A stretch of 64,000 nucleotides of DNA, taken from NCBI GenBank assembly GCA_000499405.2, contig HG738139.1, positions 6,658,616 to 6,722,615 of the forward strand, in the 5' to 3' direction. Under the pieces are notes generated by a model that saw only the letters and a program-made list of their open reading frames with translations, did no database searches and was not told the origin of the DNA. The stretch is from Onchocerca volvulus (taxonomy: Eukaryota; Nematoda; Chromadorea; Rhabditida; Onchocercidae). The position numbers were made by a program, and so were the translations under genes. Below are positions 25,891 through 40,507 of this stretch, one piece after another; the first letter of the stretch is position 1; the number at the start of each line of letters is the position of its first letter.

Positions 25891-28800
25891 TCACATTTGG
25901 TATGGAAAAAAATCTCATTTCCGCTATATTAAATGCGTTGTGCACCGTATTACACACCACATATGTTAATATAATATACTAATGGTCTATTGAAAAAGCT
26001 CGCAAATGACTGAAAGAATGAAATAAATATAAATGAATAAACATTAGGCTTTTGTCTTGTTTTCCGATATTTCACAAAGGTTATTTATTAAGAGGGAAAT
26101 GGGAGACAGAATGAAGTCGTAGATGTAGAAAAGATGGCATTCTAAAATCAAGAATTCAACGCAAAATGTGAATTTTTTAAAGTTTTAATTTATGAAAACT
26201 TCAATTTTCTTTTAATATTTCATTTTAACCAGTTTTAATCAATTTGTTTACTGTTTTATTTTAATTTTCAGCCTGCGTAACAACGAAAATTCATGCCTAA
26301 ATTTTCCTCTCTGTTTCTTTATGGTTATAATTGGAGGAATTTACACAAATGTGTTATCACTAGTAATCTAATATTAATAATCGATGGCGATATACTGATA
26401 ACAAGCAAGCATTAACAAACCTTCCAACATTCTGATAACTAACCAGAAATTTCCAGATTTCTGATAAAAATTTCCATATCTATAACAACTCAATCAAAAA
26501 TCACATCCCTTCATGTTGTTAAAAGGAAGAATCTAATTAACAAAATTACATATATAAAAAATCTAATCTGCCAGATAATATGTAATCCTCTTCAACTGAC
26601 TATCTGCTTTGATCTTCAACAAACTTTCTTTTTCAACAACTTTTTTAAATATATCATTGAAAAAAATGTCAACGATGATTCTCGGAATTCAAATCAGTTT
26701 CAGACAACCAGAATGAGAATAGAGGAAATACTTTGACGGATTTCGAATCTCGCAAATGCGATTTTAGTGGAAATTTGAAAGAAAACAAAAAATAGAGGAT
26801 AAATTTTGCAAAAAGTATTTATTGCTTCAAATACCGAAATTCGATTTATATTTCAAATCTTTCTATTTTACAACAATTAACTGCTGCCCTCTTTCTCCAC
26901 AGAAATACTTCTCCTAGTAGAAAAAGATGAGGAAAAAAAAAATTTAGTGGCTTCATAGAATGAAAAAAAGTGGAAAATTTGGTTGAACATCTGCTAGCAT
27001 AAATCATATAGTATGCTGCTCTGCTCCTGCTAGTATTAATGAATCTTACCAATGAAATACACCAATTACTTACCATTCATCTCACTCCTAAACTTTCTCA
27101 AAGTTTCAGACAAAATTTTCAAATTCCAAAAATTTTGAAGAAATATTTGAAAACGCATAGCAAATTCTAAAAAATTAAGTCTATTAACCGAAAAAATGCG
27201 TAAAATTACGAAGAAAGAAGTGAAATTTCAGATTTTAAATGAATATATTCAAGCATATTTACAATTGCTATTGATGATAATGACAACGATAACAATCACA
27301 GCATTGATGGTCCAAAAGCTGGGAATGATAAAAATTATAACAATTATCAGAAAATATGAATAAAACGAACAGTAAATCATTCTTACTGATTCTTAAGACA
27401 ATATTTCTATGTTAAAAAAGGAAAATCGGGAATTTAAAATGTCTGGGATCATCAAAAGTATTTATATCATGAATAACAATTTCTGATTCGTTATTTCATT
27501 TTCTTTCCACTTTTCTTCTTTTGTTCACTTTCAACGACTAAATAATATTTCGTTCATTCATGAATGTGAAATAGGAATCCTTCCAATGAGGACGTAGAAT
27601 CCTTGTTCCGAAATATCTGACTGATTAATGGATAGGTTTTACGAGCGGTAATGGTAAATATATTAACAGTGATGACGAAGATAATGAAAAAACAGCGATA
27701 ATTATCATGATTAGTGATGCAAGAGAATGTGAATAATGATGATAACGTAAATGATCGTTATATTACGATGAAAAGATAACAGTTTCACTAGTGGACATCC
27801 ACCAATTCTGAGAAAAAGAGATGGGACAATTTGTAGAATTTGAAACTTTGCATAAAATTGGTATTCCTTGCTATGGATAGCTACAAGATGACCTCGAGTT
27901 TGACCTCGAAACAGCTTGCCTGATTAGATCAGACTAAAATGGATCAAAGGAATGATGACTATAAAAGTTAGATTTATGCTGAATAAAATTATTGGTAACA
28001 AACATTCAAATAGTTATAAACAAGTCTGCGCATATTATTGGCAACCTAGCAAGTAACATCAATTGCTAATCAACAACAAGAATTTAAATGAAACTTTTCA
28101 TTTCAAATCAAGATAACATTCCTAACGAAAGTTTACTCATTAAAATTGAAGAATTTTGACCTATGATCTTTCATGCATCCCTATATTTTCATATGCAGTA
28201 ACTTTCAAATTTTAAAATGCATGTTTTGAAAACTCGATATTCTCTCCGGTCGAAATTTATTTAATTTTTTTTTTTTTTTTTTAGTAAAAGGAAATTATTT
28301 TATAGTATTCGAAAAAAATTCTTCGGAATGGATAACCAAAATTTAAAAATAATCAGCTAACAAATATGATTAGGCAGATATAGTTTTGATTTAAACAAAT
28401 ATCAAATAAATTAAGAAATTTCCACCCAGAATTCTGCATCTGTTGCAAATGCTGAATAGGAATTATCGTTAGAAAAAAAAAAAAAAATGGAAGACTGTCA
28501 AATTGTTTTGTAAACTAAAGATCAAGCATGCAAATATAAGAACAGTTTCGAGAGAGCAATTTCTTTATTATTAAATTTAAAAAATTTAAATTAAATGGAT
28601 AATATTCATATTTCTAGAGATACCTATCCAAATTTTGATCAAAAAAAAAAAAAAAAAAAGGAAAAAAAAAGGAAAAAATGCCGAAAGTTTTATTTGTTCC
28701 ACAATTACTATTGTTACGAATGATAAATGCCGGTTATGAGACATCTTTCTATCAAAAATTTTCCAGTAATATCATAACTAGTGAAAGCAAAATTTAAATT

Positions 28801-31800
28801 TTTGTAAATAAATAAACCATTTTTTTTTCGTTCAAATACTACCAGTTACCAGCAGTTTGAATCAACCTGGTGTAAAACCAGAAAATTATGAATTAAAACT
28901 CGTTTCAGCTGAATTGAGAAATACAGATAATTACATTATTTTACTACTAATAGAACAACTACTATTACTAGTAGTACTATTAATCGTGTATTATTACACT
29001 ATTAATAATACTAATTATTATTGCTTTTGTTGTTGTTAGAAAATGCAAAGTTTATTGAAATTCTTAAAAAATGAATTACAAATTATACATTTAAATATTC
29101 GATCATTATGATGATTTCTTCGAAAGATTAAAACTAATGCTCTCCTCATCAATCGAATAATCACTGTACATTGGAAACGATGATTGGAATGAGAAAACGA
29201 TCTACAGTACCCATCCATCCATCAAATAATTATCTTAACGGTGTGAAATCCAGGAGGAAAATAGTTGAAAAACCATATTGCTGCCGCTGTCACCTTCAAT
29301 CAAGCATTTGTGATACTCATATGTTTTACGACACTACAAGGACAACAGTACTCCATGTGCATAATATTCAAGGCTAAATCCATTTGTATGATACTTTATA
29401 CCTGGACTATTCGATTTTCCATTCTTCAAATGTCAAGAATATCAGTCGATAATAACTATAACACTAATATAACTGATAATAATTGGTGGAGCATTAACAC
29501 TCCGAGATAAGGATTAGTAACAAGATGATTATCAAGCAATTATCGAGAGTGAAATAATGATAAATGAAGTTGAAAACATACAAGAATAATTCTGGTAAGA
29601 TGTAGATTTAGAGCAGCAGAGCATTATTAGTTTTACCATAGCTATCTATTCGTTAACAAATTTAATTTAGACTATTTCTGAAAATTGAATTTGCATAAAG
29701 GAGCAGTTTCGATGAACTTCTTTCTGCTCCTACTGCAACAACTTATGAATGAAGCAAATGAAGAAAATTACTTGTAGCTATTGACAAACTTCCACAGCAC
29801 AAACTCTCTCAAAACTCATCTTTTTGCAAGTTGCATCCAAGCTTCATGCGTTTTTTAAGTTTTCAAAAACACCAAAGTAAAAGTAGCAGTACTAGAATAA
29901 AAAAAATATTAAGAACCAAGCATTGGTTAATCTAAAAAAAAATCCTGCTCAACCGAAATAGCAAAATCGAACCGGAATACTTGGGAAAACTAAGGTTTAT
30001 CGGAAGCTCCTAAATCTGTTTTGAATATCATTTGTTTTTTTGCTTTTGTTTTTTTAATCCAAAAGTTTCCAAATCTACGAAATATTATGCATTAAATTCC
30101 CATGAATTAATGGGTGATAAATCGATAAATAGATAATGAATGAAAAACAATTACATGAAAAGCATCTTTCCCCAGCAGTTTTGCAGCAATTTCTACAAAT
30201 CGAAAAAGATCAAATGATCAAATGAGATGAAAAACAAAACTTAAAATGACAGCAGAACTACAAATGTTATTTATCGTTATGTTATTTATCGTTTGCAGGT
30301 TAATACCTCTTTTTTTTTTTGTTGAACTAATAATCAATAGAGGTTTAAAACAGCTAAAAAAATTGATTGATTTAAGACTTACAGGGGATGGTTAAGATTT
30401 AGAACAACAATAATAGTAATAATAGTGGTGATCTTTGGATAAAGAACTTATATTTCCTCCTAAATACATATATTTAGAAAATGAAACCAGGAAATTGTGG
30501 GAAAAATTAAGTAATGCAGATGATAGATGATCAAGTTTCAGATCGCAATCAGTTGCGAAGTAATTCTAAAATATGAATCATTCGCATTAACGTAAAGGTG
30601 TAGAAAAGCACGTGAAGAAATGAGCGGTCAGCGATCAGAAGAATCGATCGACCAATGGATAAACATTAGAACATAATTTTCTACACAATTTGTAGATGGA
30701 AAAATGTAAATTAATGAATGAATAATGAGTGATAAATAAATGTGAAGGAATGAATGGTTGCGAGAGACGACAGCACAGGAAAATGGTTATAATGTAGCAA
30801 CAACGATCGTTTGTTACTACTCCATCTGTGTTATATTATAAATCGGAATTTTCTGTGGTGGATGTAAACTGAGTGAGACAATGTTGCAGTGAATCATACA
30901 AAAATGAGATGCTTCAAAGTCAAGAAACACTGCCATCAGAAGGACCAACAATTTTTACGTGACCAATCTGAAGGTAAACAGACCATCTACAGAAAGACAG
31001 CAAGCCTTCTGAAAGCAAGCAGTAAGACTTTATTGATAATGAAATATCAGAAGGCTAGGAAAGAGATGGCCGCGAAAATTGCAAACTTTCCGCTTGCTTT
31101 CAAAGCTCGAACTACTCAGTACAAATTAGCTCAATTTTTCCGAATCTTATTCTAGCAAAGGACAGATTCAGTAGTGAATTCCAAAATTCAACTCATTAAG
31201 CATAAATGAAATAAAAAAGAAAAATCTCGTCCATAGTTTCAACTGTGATAATTAATTGATACAGTATTGGAAAGGAATTTCCTTAACAGATGCGATATTA
31301 CTAAATAATACAATGTGTTACTTAATTTAACATCATATTTATTTTTAATTTAGCGGCATTTGCTATGCAAAGAAGATCTAATTTCGAAAAAAGCAAGATT
31401 GAAGATTATCTAATCAAATTTGATAAAAGATTATTTCATAACATTTCAAAACTTCTTGGCTTATTTGCTGATTTCAATGATTTTTAACCGATGATTTTAA
31501 CATCATTCCGAAGATGAAGATTTGTTCGAAAATTTGTTTCAAATTTGCAATAGTAGTATAATTGGTAGTAAACTGTAACATGATTGCTAATAGTAATAGT
31601 AGTAGTAGTAGTAAGTAATAGCGGATTGATATCATCGAGTACCCTTTAACCTTTGACCCATACATATAACAAATGTGTTATCTGTCAATTCATTAACTTT
31701 TCCTGACGATCAGATCTCATATGTGAATTAAAATAAACAAATGATCAAAAAAATTTCCTTCTGGAAGTTAGGTGATGAAAAGGGTGGAGGAGGTGGGGGT

Positions 31801-31840
31801 GGAGAAGAGAGAATATAATTTATCAAAGGTAAACGAAACA
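25891..31840. other. Gene-poor stretch, nothing firmly assigned
   Basis: AT-rich sequence with scattered poly(A)/poly(T) runs (about 28,270, 28,480 and 28,640) and trinucleotide-like ACT/TAT tracts at about 28,940-29,035. An 88-codon plus-strand open frame at 30,889-31,155 is Lys-rich, without recognised motif or good splice context. I do not call a gene. Confidence 0.5.
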
Positions 31841-31852
31841 AAGAAAGCGAAT

Positions 31853-31894
31853 GCACCGCCCGCACCGCGCACACCGCACCGCACCGCACCGCAC
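31853..31894. repeat. CCGCA pentanucleotide repeat tract
   Basis: A GC-rich run built on the unit CACCG/CCGCA, partly perfect at about 31,871-31,894, in otherwise AT-rich DNA. It drives the misleading open frames on both strands at 31.7-32.0 kb. Confidence 0.8.
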
Positions 31895-32266
31895 CATCAT
31901 TGCCTACCACTACCAGCTCCACCATCACCAATGTTATCACTATTACCAGCCCCACCGATCTAAACAATGGAACTAGTGGACCACTCTCTTCTTCTCCTTC
32001 ATCCGCCACTGATTATCAAATGATTATATCATTCACCAAAATTATCTAAATCTAGTTGGGGACATCATGATATCAGTCATTATCACAACTACAAATCAGT
32101 CGAAACTTGCACCTGTCCCGAGTAACAAAGAACAGTTGAAATTCATTACTTCGATTCCAAGAAGATAACTCAAAAAACTTTACTTCATCTCTAAATTCAA
32201 TATTTCCGTTATAAAACCTATCAATCCATTGTCCTTGGGAGAATGATAACCCAACTTACTTTTGCA

Positions 32267-32478
32267 TCCCAGCAGTACACCGAAACGATGATGAATTGCA
32301 CTGATCATGAGCATTTAAATTACATGTTGTTTCATCAGAAAAGTTCAGCAGAAATCGATGATCCGTTCTTGAGCAAAATGTTGCTTGCAGACATTTTCTG
32401 CAATCTTTCTTCAACCTCATCTAGACATATCGGCATTGCAGCTAGCTGGCTACAAGAAGAGGAGAAGGTCGGAAAATA
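32267..32478 (+). other. Exon-like open segment, unidentified
   Basis: A segment preceded by a strong acceptor (TTTTGCATCCCAG) and followed immediately by a consensus donor (GTAAGT) is open in only one frame, for about 70 codons, and ends in TAG exactly at the donor. Its composition (HEHLNYMLFHQKSSAEIDDP...) looks protein-like, but I find no partner exon and recognise no family. It could be a terminal exon, a spliced non-coding RNA exon, or chance. Confidence 0.25.
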
Positions 32479-34229
32479 GGTAAGTTTCTTGTTGGAGAAA
32501 TGGTTCACGTCTGTCTTTTTCAGTTTTTTTTTGAAAATCCGAAAGGTTACGAGAAAAGGTCAAAGCTATTGCGAGATACAAGAAGCTGAACCATCCTCCA
32601 GCAAATATCACTAGGTGAAAAGTTCAGCATCTACGATGTTTGAATATCATTTTTCATTAATAACTAGCAGTAAAGGTCAGCTTCTGCGCCATATCACTCT
32701 GTCTTTACCATTTGTCACATGCGATAAAAAGCAATAATTTGACCGTGGTAACTCATAAATATCGATGGAAATGATGGAAGAAATGTACAATTTCGAAGAA
32801 ATCAACGTTAAAAGTTTAAAATTGAATAATTTAAAGTTACTACGACCAGAAAAGCAATGTGAAAAGATTGGTACACAACAGTGTTAACCTCGAGATTCTT
32901 CTATTCAGAGCGTTCATTTCAATTTTCCATTTTTATTTACTTCATCATTCAGCAAAATTTCTTTTTTATTTTCGATTTTTTAAATATTTTATTTTGAGAA
33001 AGAAAACTGAGAAGATTTGTTTAAGGATAACACAAAATGAATTCGGAGAGGAAAACTTTTTTTTTTTTAATAGTTTATATACAAAAAGATGATAATAATA
33101 GATAGATTATGAGATTGTTGTGGGAATGGAAACAAAATTCTTCTTTTAATATTTATTTATAATAGACAAATCAATATGACATATGCTCAAATATTTGCAA
33201 TTTTTTCTATTGCTAGATGAAGTTTATGCTGTATTTCTATCATAAAAACCGATCGAATGCGAGAAAAATGATCGTATTATTTTCATTACTCCATTAATTC
33301 AATATCATTCTTCCCAAGTTTGTTGTAGATTAACGAGTGACCAATGACCATAGATTAAGGTGAACTTTATGTAAAGAATAAGCAGTTCTATAAATTTCAG
33401 TGACCTTTTGCAATTAATGCTTAGTTAATTGTATTTTTAGTATAAATATGACAGATTTGTTGGTAAATGCTTAATTTATTTTGATTCAAAATACAACTGC
33501 TTACTCACGCAGAACACGTGAGTAGGAGGGATATGAAATTATTTCTCCGCTAATTCCTAAGCACTCTGATTCATTAAGGTAAGTTTTGAACTGTTTTTGA
33601 CAGATTAATCAACAAAAAACTATTAATAATTATAAGATAGAAGACAATACTAATGAAACTGAGGAATAAACAAATATGTTAATATTAAAATTCGGACGAT
33701 GAAAACTGTTTACCCGGTATATTTACAAATAACCTAATTCTAATTGTGTTACTGGGAGAGAGAGAGAGAGAGGAAGAAAGAAAAAGAGAGGAGAGAGAGA
33801 AAAACTAAAGGAATTACTGTGGTTGAAGAATTATTATCATTTCAAAAAGGTATTTAATCTATCATTTCTTTTATCATCCTTATATTCAGTAATAATTAAA
33901 GCATTATTCTGTTTCCAGCTTATTTAGTAGAAATGAATCCTGAAATTGCAAATTATGAAAAGAACAGAAAATCTTGAAAAAAAAAAAAAATTATAGAAAT
34001 ATTGTAATAGTGATAAAAATTGGCAATTCACACATTTTTCCGATTCTATCGGAAATCAGAAGACTATTCCATGCAGCATTCTGAGGTCGCAACTGTTCTA
34101 AATAGGAGATCAAAGAAAAATCTTTGACAGTTTCGGTCGTTCCAAGAAAATCCGGTGAAAAAGAAGGAAATGAATAATGAGTTGATATTATTTAGATAAT
34201 ATCTCAACTATAGTCTACTTCTCTGCGGT

Positions 34230-34254
34230 TGACGTCGTTGACGTAACTGACGTA
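34230..34254. promoter_or_regulatory. Three CRE-like TGACGT motifs at 9-bp spacing
   Basis: TGACGTC at 34,230, TGACGTA at 34,239 and TGACGTA at 34,248 lie in the same orientation at exact 9-bp intervals, followed by CGTAAC. TGACGT is the core of CREB/ATF and related bZIP sites. A possible enhancer or a 9-bp minisatellite; no gene is close by. Confidence 0.4.
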
Positions 34255-37200
34255 CGTAACCACAGCAAAACTGAAATAGTATTGTACCTGTCATTGTTCA
34301 TGAAGCGGTAGCTACTGCATACTCCAAACGATGAAGCCTTAAAGCAATCGATATTTCCATCTTAAATTATTGTTTAGTTCAATAATTGCAAACAGTTTTG
34401 CATAAATATTGGAATGATATACTAAACTGTGCCATGATTCCATTCATAACAATAATCAGTTAAACAAATTTAAGCATCACTACTGAAACTTTGTTGAAAC
34501 AAAAAGTTTGAAATCTCAGAAGTACTGAAATTGCTGGTGCTATAAGATGTAATCTCACATCAGAACAAAGAACAAAATTTCCTTTCCTATAGATGATGTA
34601 CAAAAAGCACATAAAATATATTGAATATTATTGAAGCGTAAGATTTAAAAGATGAGAAGAATAATAAAGATAGTGATAAGAAAATTTAATAAAGATAAGA
34701 AAATATCGTGGTCATTAAACTATGCTAATTTCATTAGTGTTAAGTAGATCGACTGACAGAAATTAGATACTCTCAAATTCAATCTAAAAGATGACGATGC
34801 TAGTATAAAACTCAATGAAAAGGCCCAATTTTTAAAATTATGATATTTGATTTGTTCTTAAGATGATATATATGTTTAGCATTGAAATCTTGACGCGGCA
34901 TCAGTGTTGCGAATCCAGAATTCCCAAATATCATCCATCATTTGGAGCGGGAATTCATGAAGCAATCAGTAGATACAACTGCATAGAAATAAACAAAGCA
35001 CCTCAGTAATTTAAAATTTCAGAAGACTTTTAATTCGATAGCAACTGTTCGTTATATAGTCATCTGCTGAAGGATCAGAATGACTGCTCGAATCGATTAC
35101 AATTGTATATTCATATAGATGATGACATTTTCAATGTAAATGAGCCAGGGGATAGGTAATCTATTATTGGTAAACAATGAAATGAATAAATGAGGAAATG
35201 AGCAATTAAATCAATGATCAAATGAAGAAACACTTTGGTGAAGATTAGAGAGAAAATGCTTCTTAACGGTGCTTCCATTGCCTGACCACAAAAAGAATTC
35301 TGGATGCATAGTGATGACACTGATCAGGATTCAGAAAACGGATAATCGGCAGCATGAAGAATAAACAGAATGGTCAAGAATGAGAAGAAACAGAATGGTC
35401 AAGAATTCAGGAAGATGCTTCCGATCAATGGCTCAACAAGGCTGAAATATTTCCGTCACCACTACTACCAACATGCTCGGTATTATCGATGATATCAGAG
35501 GTGCTGCTGCTGCTGGTGCCGGTACCGATGTTGTGTTGTGCTTGTCGGTGACCTTTGTTTGTACATTGAATTATACAAAACTCCTCTTCACCCGTAATGC
35601 CCTTCGCGCACTATCTCTCTCTTGTGCAGCGCTGCTCTATCCCTCGATCGCAGAAGTTTGCAACTGCAATCCCTACCTGCATTCGAGCCTTCCCAAAACC
35701 TACCTGCCATGCATCGTCCAGCAGTCCAAGTTTCTTCTATCGTCTAGACAATCAACAATCAGCTCACCTCGCCCTCCTCATGACCCGAAGGACGAGCGAC
35801 GAGCAATGCTGCAAACCGTATGAACGTACCTAAGCAAACCATTCATTCACCTCTCTACCTATCCATGCAAGCCATTGGTGATTGACCAATCGGTGATCGT
35901 TTTTCTTTGCCTCTTCCAAGGGCATTTATTAGTTATAACGAATCATTATTATGGCAATGATAGCAGCAGCATTCTACTTGTGCATGCATTCATGCATGCA
36001 AACATGCATGCATCTATCTCTCACCTCATCTTTCGAAGACATTCTGCGCCATTCGATCTGCAATTCAATCAGTGAATCAATGAAAATATTATATAAAATT
36101 CTGCTGATTTCTGTTGCATTTCTATATTTTTTAAAACATGCAAATTTTTCTTAGATAACTTCCAGAACAGCTCCTGCTCTTAGATTTAATTAATTATTCC
36201 AGGGAATCAGAAATGAAAGTTTTAGGAATTCTTTGTTCTGTATTCTGCAAACCTTAAGCAGTACTTTTATTTTTCTTGAAAAACTATTCAGGACTTTTAG
36301 GAATTTTTTTCTCCAAGAAAAATATACATCGCTTCGACATCGCTTTTACGTCGCATTTCAAAGAGATTTGAACTGCGAAGTTGCAGAAACATAAACTGAA
36401 TAACTGGTATATATATTTTCATATATGGCCTGATCTTCAGGAATCCATTGCTTATATCAGAGAACTCATCATTTCGACAAACGACAAAATAACGTTGGAA
36501 ATAAAATATCTTCGCAACTTCAAAGGATATTTCAGTAATTCGAAATCATATGTGATAAATATAATTAAGTCCCGAAAAGAACATGTAAATGATATTGTCC
36601 TTGCAATTTTTTATTACTAGAACCAGTACTAACAGTATTACGGTAACTTGGCTTCTATAATAGCTATTTTTGGTTAATTTCCTTCAATTTTACTAATTAC
36701 CAATAGTTAATTACCAAAAAAATTTATTAATTACTAAAAAACAATCAAACTATAATACTCTTTGGAAGCAATCAATGGAAATTTACCTATAGAATCCCAC
36801 AAATTTACTATTGTAAAAAGCTATTCATATTGTACAATCAGGTCATATTTTTAGACTTCAATTGAAATAACTTGCAGATTGCTTTTTAAAAAAATTACAA
36901 AGTTCTTTTTCTTTCTTTAATCGAGATTTTAGATTCTCATATAAGTTTCTGAAATTTCCGGAATGGAATTTGCTATGAAAGAAATATATATTTCATCTAT
37001 CATTTCTTCTTGATTAGTTATTGTTTGACAATTTGAAAACTTTCCAAGGGATTGGTTTCGAGGAATTTCAATCGAAGTGCAGAGCTCTGATGAGATTTGT
37101 AATCCATCTATTCATTGATATTCAAAACTGATTTTTCCGCAAGTTTCTAGAATGTTTGCAATCTAAATTTGCGTATTTCATTTATGCTAATGGATGCTTT

Positions 37201-40200
37201 TTTTGAATTATCAGATTGCAATACATATTTTCATATTGCTAAATTAGGTAATTACAATATACAAAGAATAGTTGGACACCCAAAGTTTGTCAATTAATTT
37301 TTTGGTATTAAATATTTCTCTTAATCTAATGATTTTATTGATATACATATGAAATCAGTCTTCTGATAATAGTAAAATAAGTGATAATGGGTAAAGTAGT
37401 GTAAAGTACTTATAGTAGATAATTATAAGAATTGTGATAACGATAATAATAAGAATTGCAACAGTTTTAGCACTAATAAATTTGTAATTCTTAACAAGTA
37501 CGATTTAAAAAATTCAGAAAAATGCGTCAATGAAACACATTTTTTTTTCCAGTCTTTTTCATTGATCTGTGAGTTTGCATTTGCCAATTTAAACATTTAA
37601 TTGATTTCTTATTAAAATCATTTAAGTACCGCTACAATTCGAATATAGTTAATTCAAATATTTTTATTTTGAATTCATTTCATGGATTCAGAAGTGATTT
37701 ATTGCGGATACATTTTCCTTGGAAGATTCAGAAATAATATATTTCAGGTAAACTTAAAAAGATGAAAAGAAGCTTTCAGAGTTTTGATAAAGCTTCTGAA
37801 ACACACCCTCACTGATTCAAAAATTGCAATTCGCATACAGGCAAAAAAATATTTTGAATTTTATGAAAGGACGAAATTTAATAGAATTAGTGATCATATT
37901 TAAATCATTGAGCTGCAACTACGTTCCAAAAGAATTCAAAAGTTTGAAATTTTAAAAAAGAATAGTTTGAAAGTTTGAAACTATTAAAAAGGTGCAATGG
38001 CATTTTTCAGAGATAGCAGCAACAGTTTTCGAAGTATTTGTAGCAGAAATTTGGAAGGCAAGAGGAGTAGAGAAAGGAAGAGATGAAAGATGAGTACGAA
38101 TCAAAATCGGTAATTAATGTACCTATCTACCATAGTAAAAACCATAAATCAGTAGTTGTGGACATATGGCATGTAAGATGAAGTTGACTTGCGTCCTATC
38201 GTCGTCATTTTTAAGTTTTCCAAAAAATTTCACTTCACTTTGTGTGAGCAGACAGTTGAAGAGAAGTAGTTTGATGATCTTCACAAACGAACATATAAAT
38301 GAACGAACCGGTTCAATCATTATCAGTTCTTCCTTCTAATTATATTCTGATTTCCCCGTGGCTACTGCAAAAAACACAATATTTTAAAACAAACAACATA
38401 ATTTAAAAAACTACGAACACAACGCTTCAAGCACTATCACTAACAATAGCAAATCGAATATTTTCAATTTTTCACAGTAAACAATCATTTTCTAATGCAG
38501 GAAAAATATCATGCAAAATCATTGAAAAAAAAAACAAACTAAGTTGCAATCATCTTGCGACTTCTGAAAGCATGCAGCGTACCTTTGATATCTGTATACG
38601 AAATTCGATTAACATTGATATTATTAGAAGTAGCATAAGTGAATAAGAAGGAGAATTCGAATTAAGTTTTCAAATTATTAGATGGAAATTGTTTAAATTA
38701 AAATTGCTAATAAATGGCCAGGAGAAAATAAGTAGCGATAGTACGATTCTGATGTTGCTTGATAGTTTTGAGAAGTTTTGAAAACAAAGTAGTGCCGTGA
38801 GTAGTAGTAAATTCTGGAATAAAGAAAAGTCAAGACAAATTTTATATAAAGAATGAATAAATGAAAATGAATTTAATTTGTAAATAGGCTGAAAAGATTG
38901 CAAATCGGAGCATGAATTCATCATAATTTCCAAATTCAATTGAATGAAAATTTTTGGTCGCAACAATTGATGCAAATTTAAATTTAGTAGTCATCCAAAT
39001 TAAAAGACCTTCTTGCTTTTTCCCTTATTTAACAAACAGCACTCCTACGTTCTAAACAAATTTGCAACTTTTCATGCATGAACTCATATTCCCTGCAATG
39101 CTCAGGCTTAATTATTTTCCTCTTAAAAAGATCAGTAAAGACTATTTTGCATATAAACATGAATCTTATATCAACATAAATCATTTTATAAGTGTTTCTA
39201 CATTGAATTTGATTTAGTTTAATACATTTCAGCTTAGAATCGTTAAATCTCAAATTTAACTGAAGATATTCTGACTTATTGCAGCTATCTTCTTTACTAC
39301 TCAATTATTCAGTTGAAGTATAGGAATTTGCGGGATGATTTCTGCATTGCAACGATCTTTCAGTCAATTTCGTCGAACATATTGTCGCTTCTTTAATAAG
39401 AAGTAATTAAGATAATTGCCTTTTTGATTTCAATACATTCAAATAACGTGAACTCTGCTTTTCCCATTATTTTTCTCGATAGCTTATATTTCAGTTTTTC
39501 TCCAAAACTTTTCGCACAATGAATGCCAATAAATTTTGGGCGTAGCAGGAACATTGCAGAATTTGAAATTAGCTCTAATGCAATGCCTTTCTCAGCAAGA
39601 GGATTTTTGGATGGAAGTAGCATTATCATATAACTTGTGCTGCAATTTTCATGATGCAATGATGTGAATGACATAACACTTATGCAAAATACTTTTTTCC
39701 TATCTGGCGAGAGTTCTTGAAAAGCAACAGATATCTTCCCACTATAATTTAACACGGCACATCCAAGTTTTACCGTTTGCTTCCAGTATCCTCCTATATT
39801 ATTCATTGTCAAATAATTTATGATCTTTTGAATTCATTTCAGTCTATGGTTTTGTCAGATTTGGCAAATTTCACATAATTTAAAATAGCATGGTGAAATA
39901 TTTTTATTCAACCAAACATGAGCTCAGTATAAGTAATTCTTTTTTTTCAAATTTTTAACCGGAAAATATCCCCATATGCACTCATCAGTGGTGATTAATA
40001 CAGCCTAGAACTAATCCATGCATCCCATTATTTAATAAAAGACAAACTAGCGTCTACTCTAATAAAGACTTATTGACATAAAAATTGTTCGAATGCTCAC
40101 AAATCAATCAAGTTCGTCCAACTTTTTTCAGTTAGTTTTTATTCGAAAAAACAAATAAACTGATGAAAATCACAAAAATAAAAGCATTTTACTAACATAT

Positions 40201-40507
40201 AAATCAATATTGATATTTCAATTTAAAGTGATTATCGCTGATTATGAAGCTAAAGCATTCCATTCCCTTAGTTTCGTCAAAAAATGAACGCAATAAATGG
40301 CGAAAAAAAGAAACGATGCAGATACAAATTAAAATAAAACTTCTAATATATCTTTTTAAGGTATTATCATTTTTGCATGAAAATTAACACCGGCTTCTAT
40401 GAAATTAGAGAGAGAGAAAACAGAGACCTGAAGATTCAGGAAGTTTAAGCACAAAAGTGTCACAAGGGAAAAAAGACCAAATCAGTATTAATAATTATTT
40501 AATAAGT

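Noticed and set aside
31728..32009. Open frames on both strands with poly-Pro and Val/Ala-rich translation
   Set aside because: Both are produced by the CCGCA pentanucleotide repeat and flanking GGAGG-rich tract; no splice context or motif.
33751..33805. GA-rich tract as a possible functional GAGA element
   Set aside because: Looks like an ordinary simple repeat with no associated gene start.
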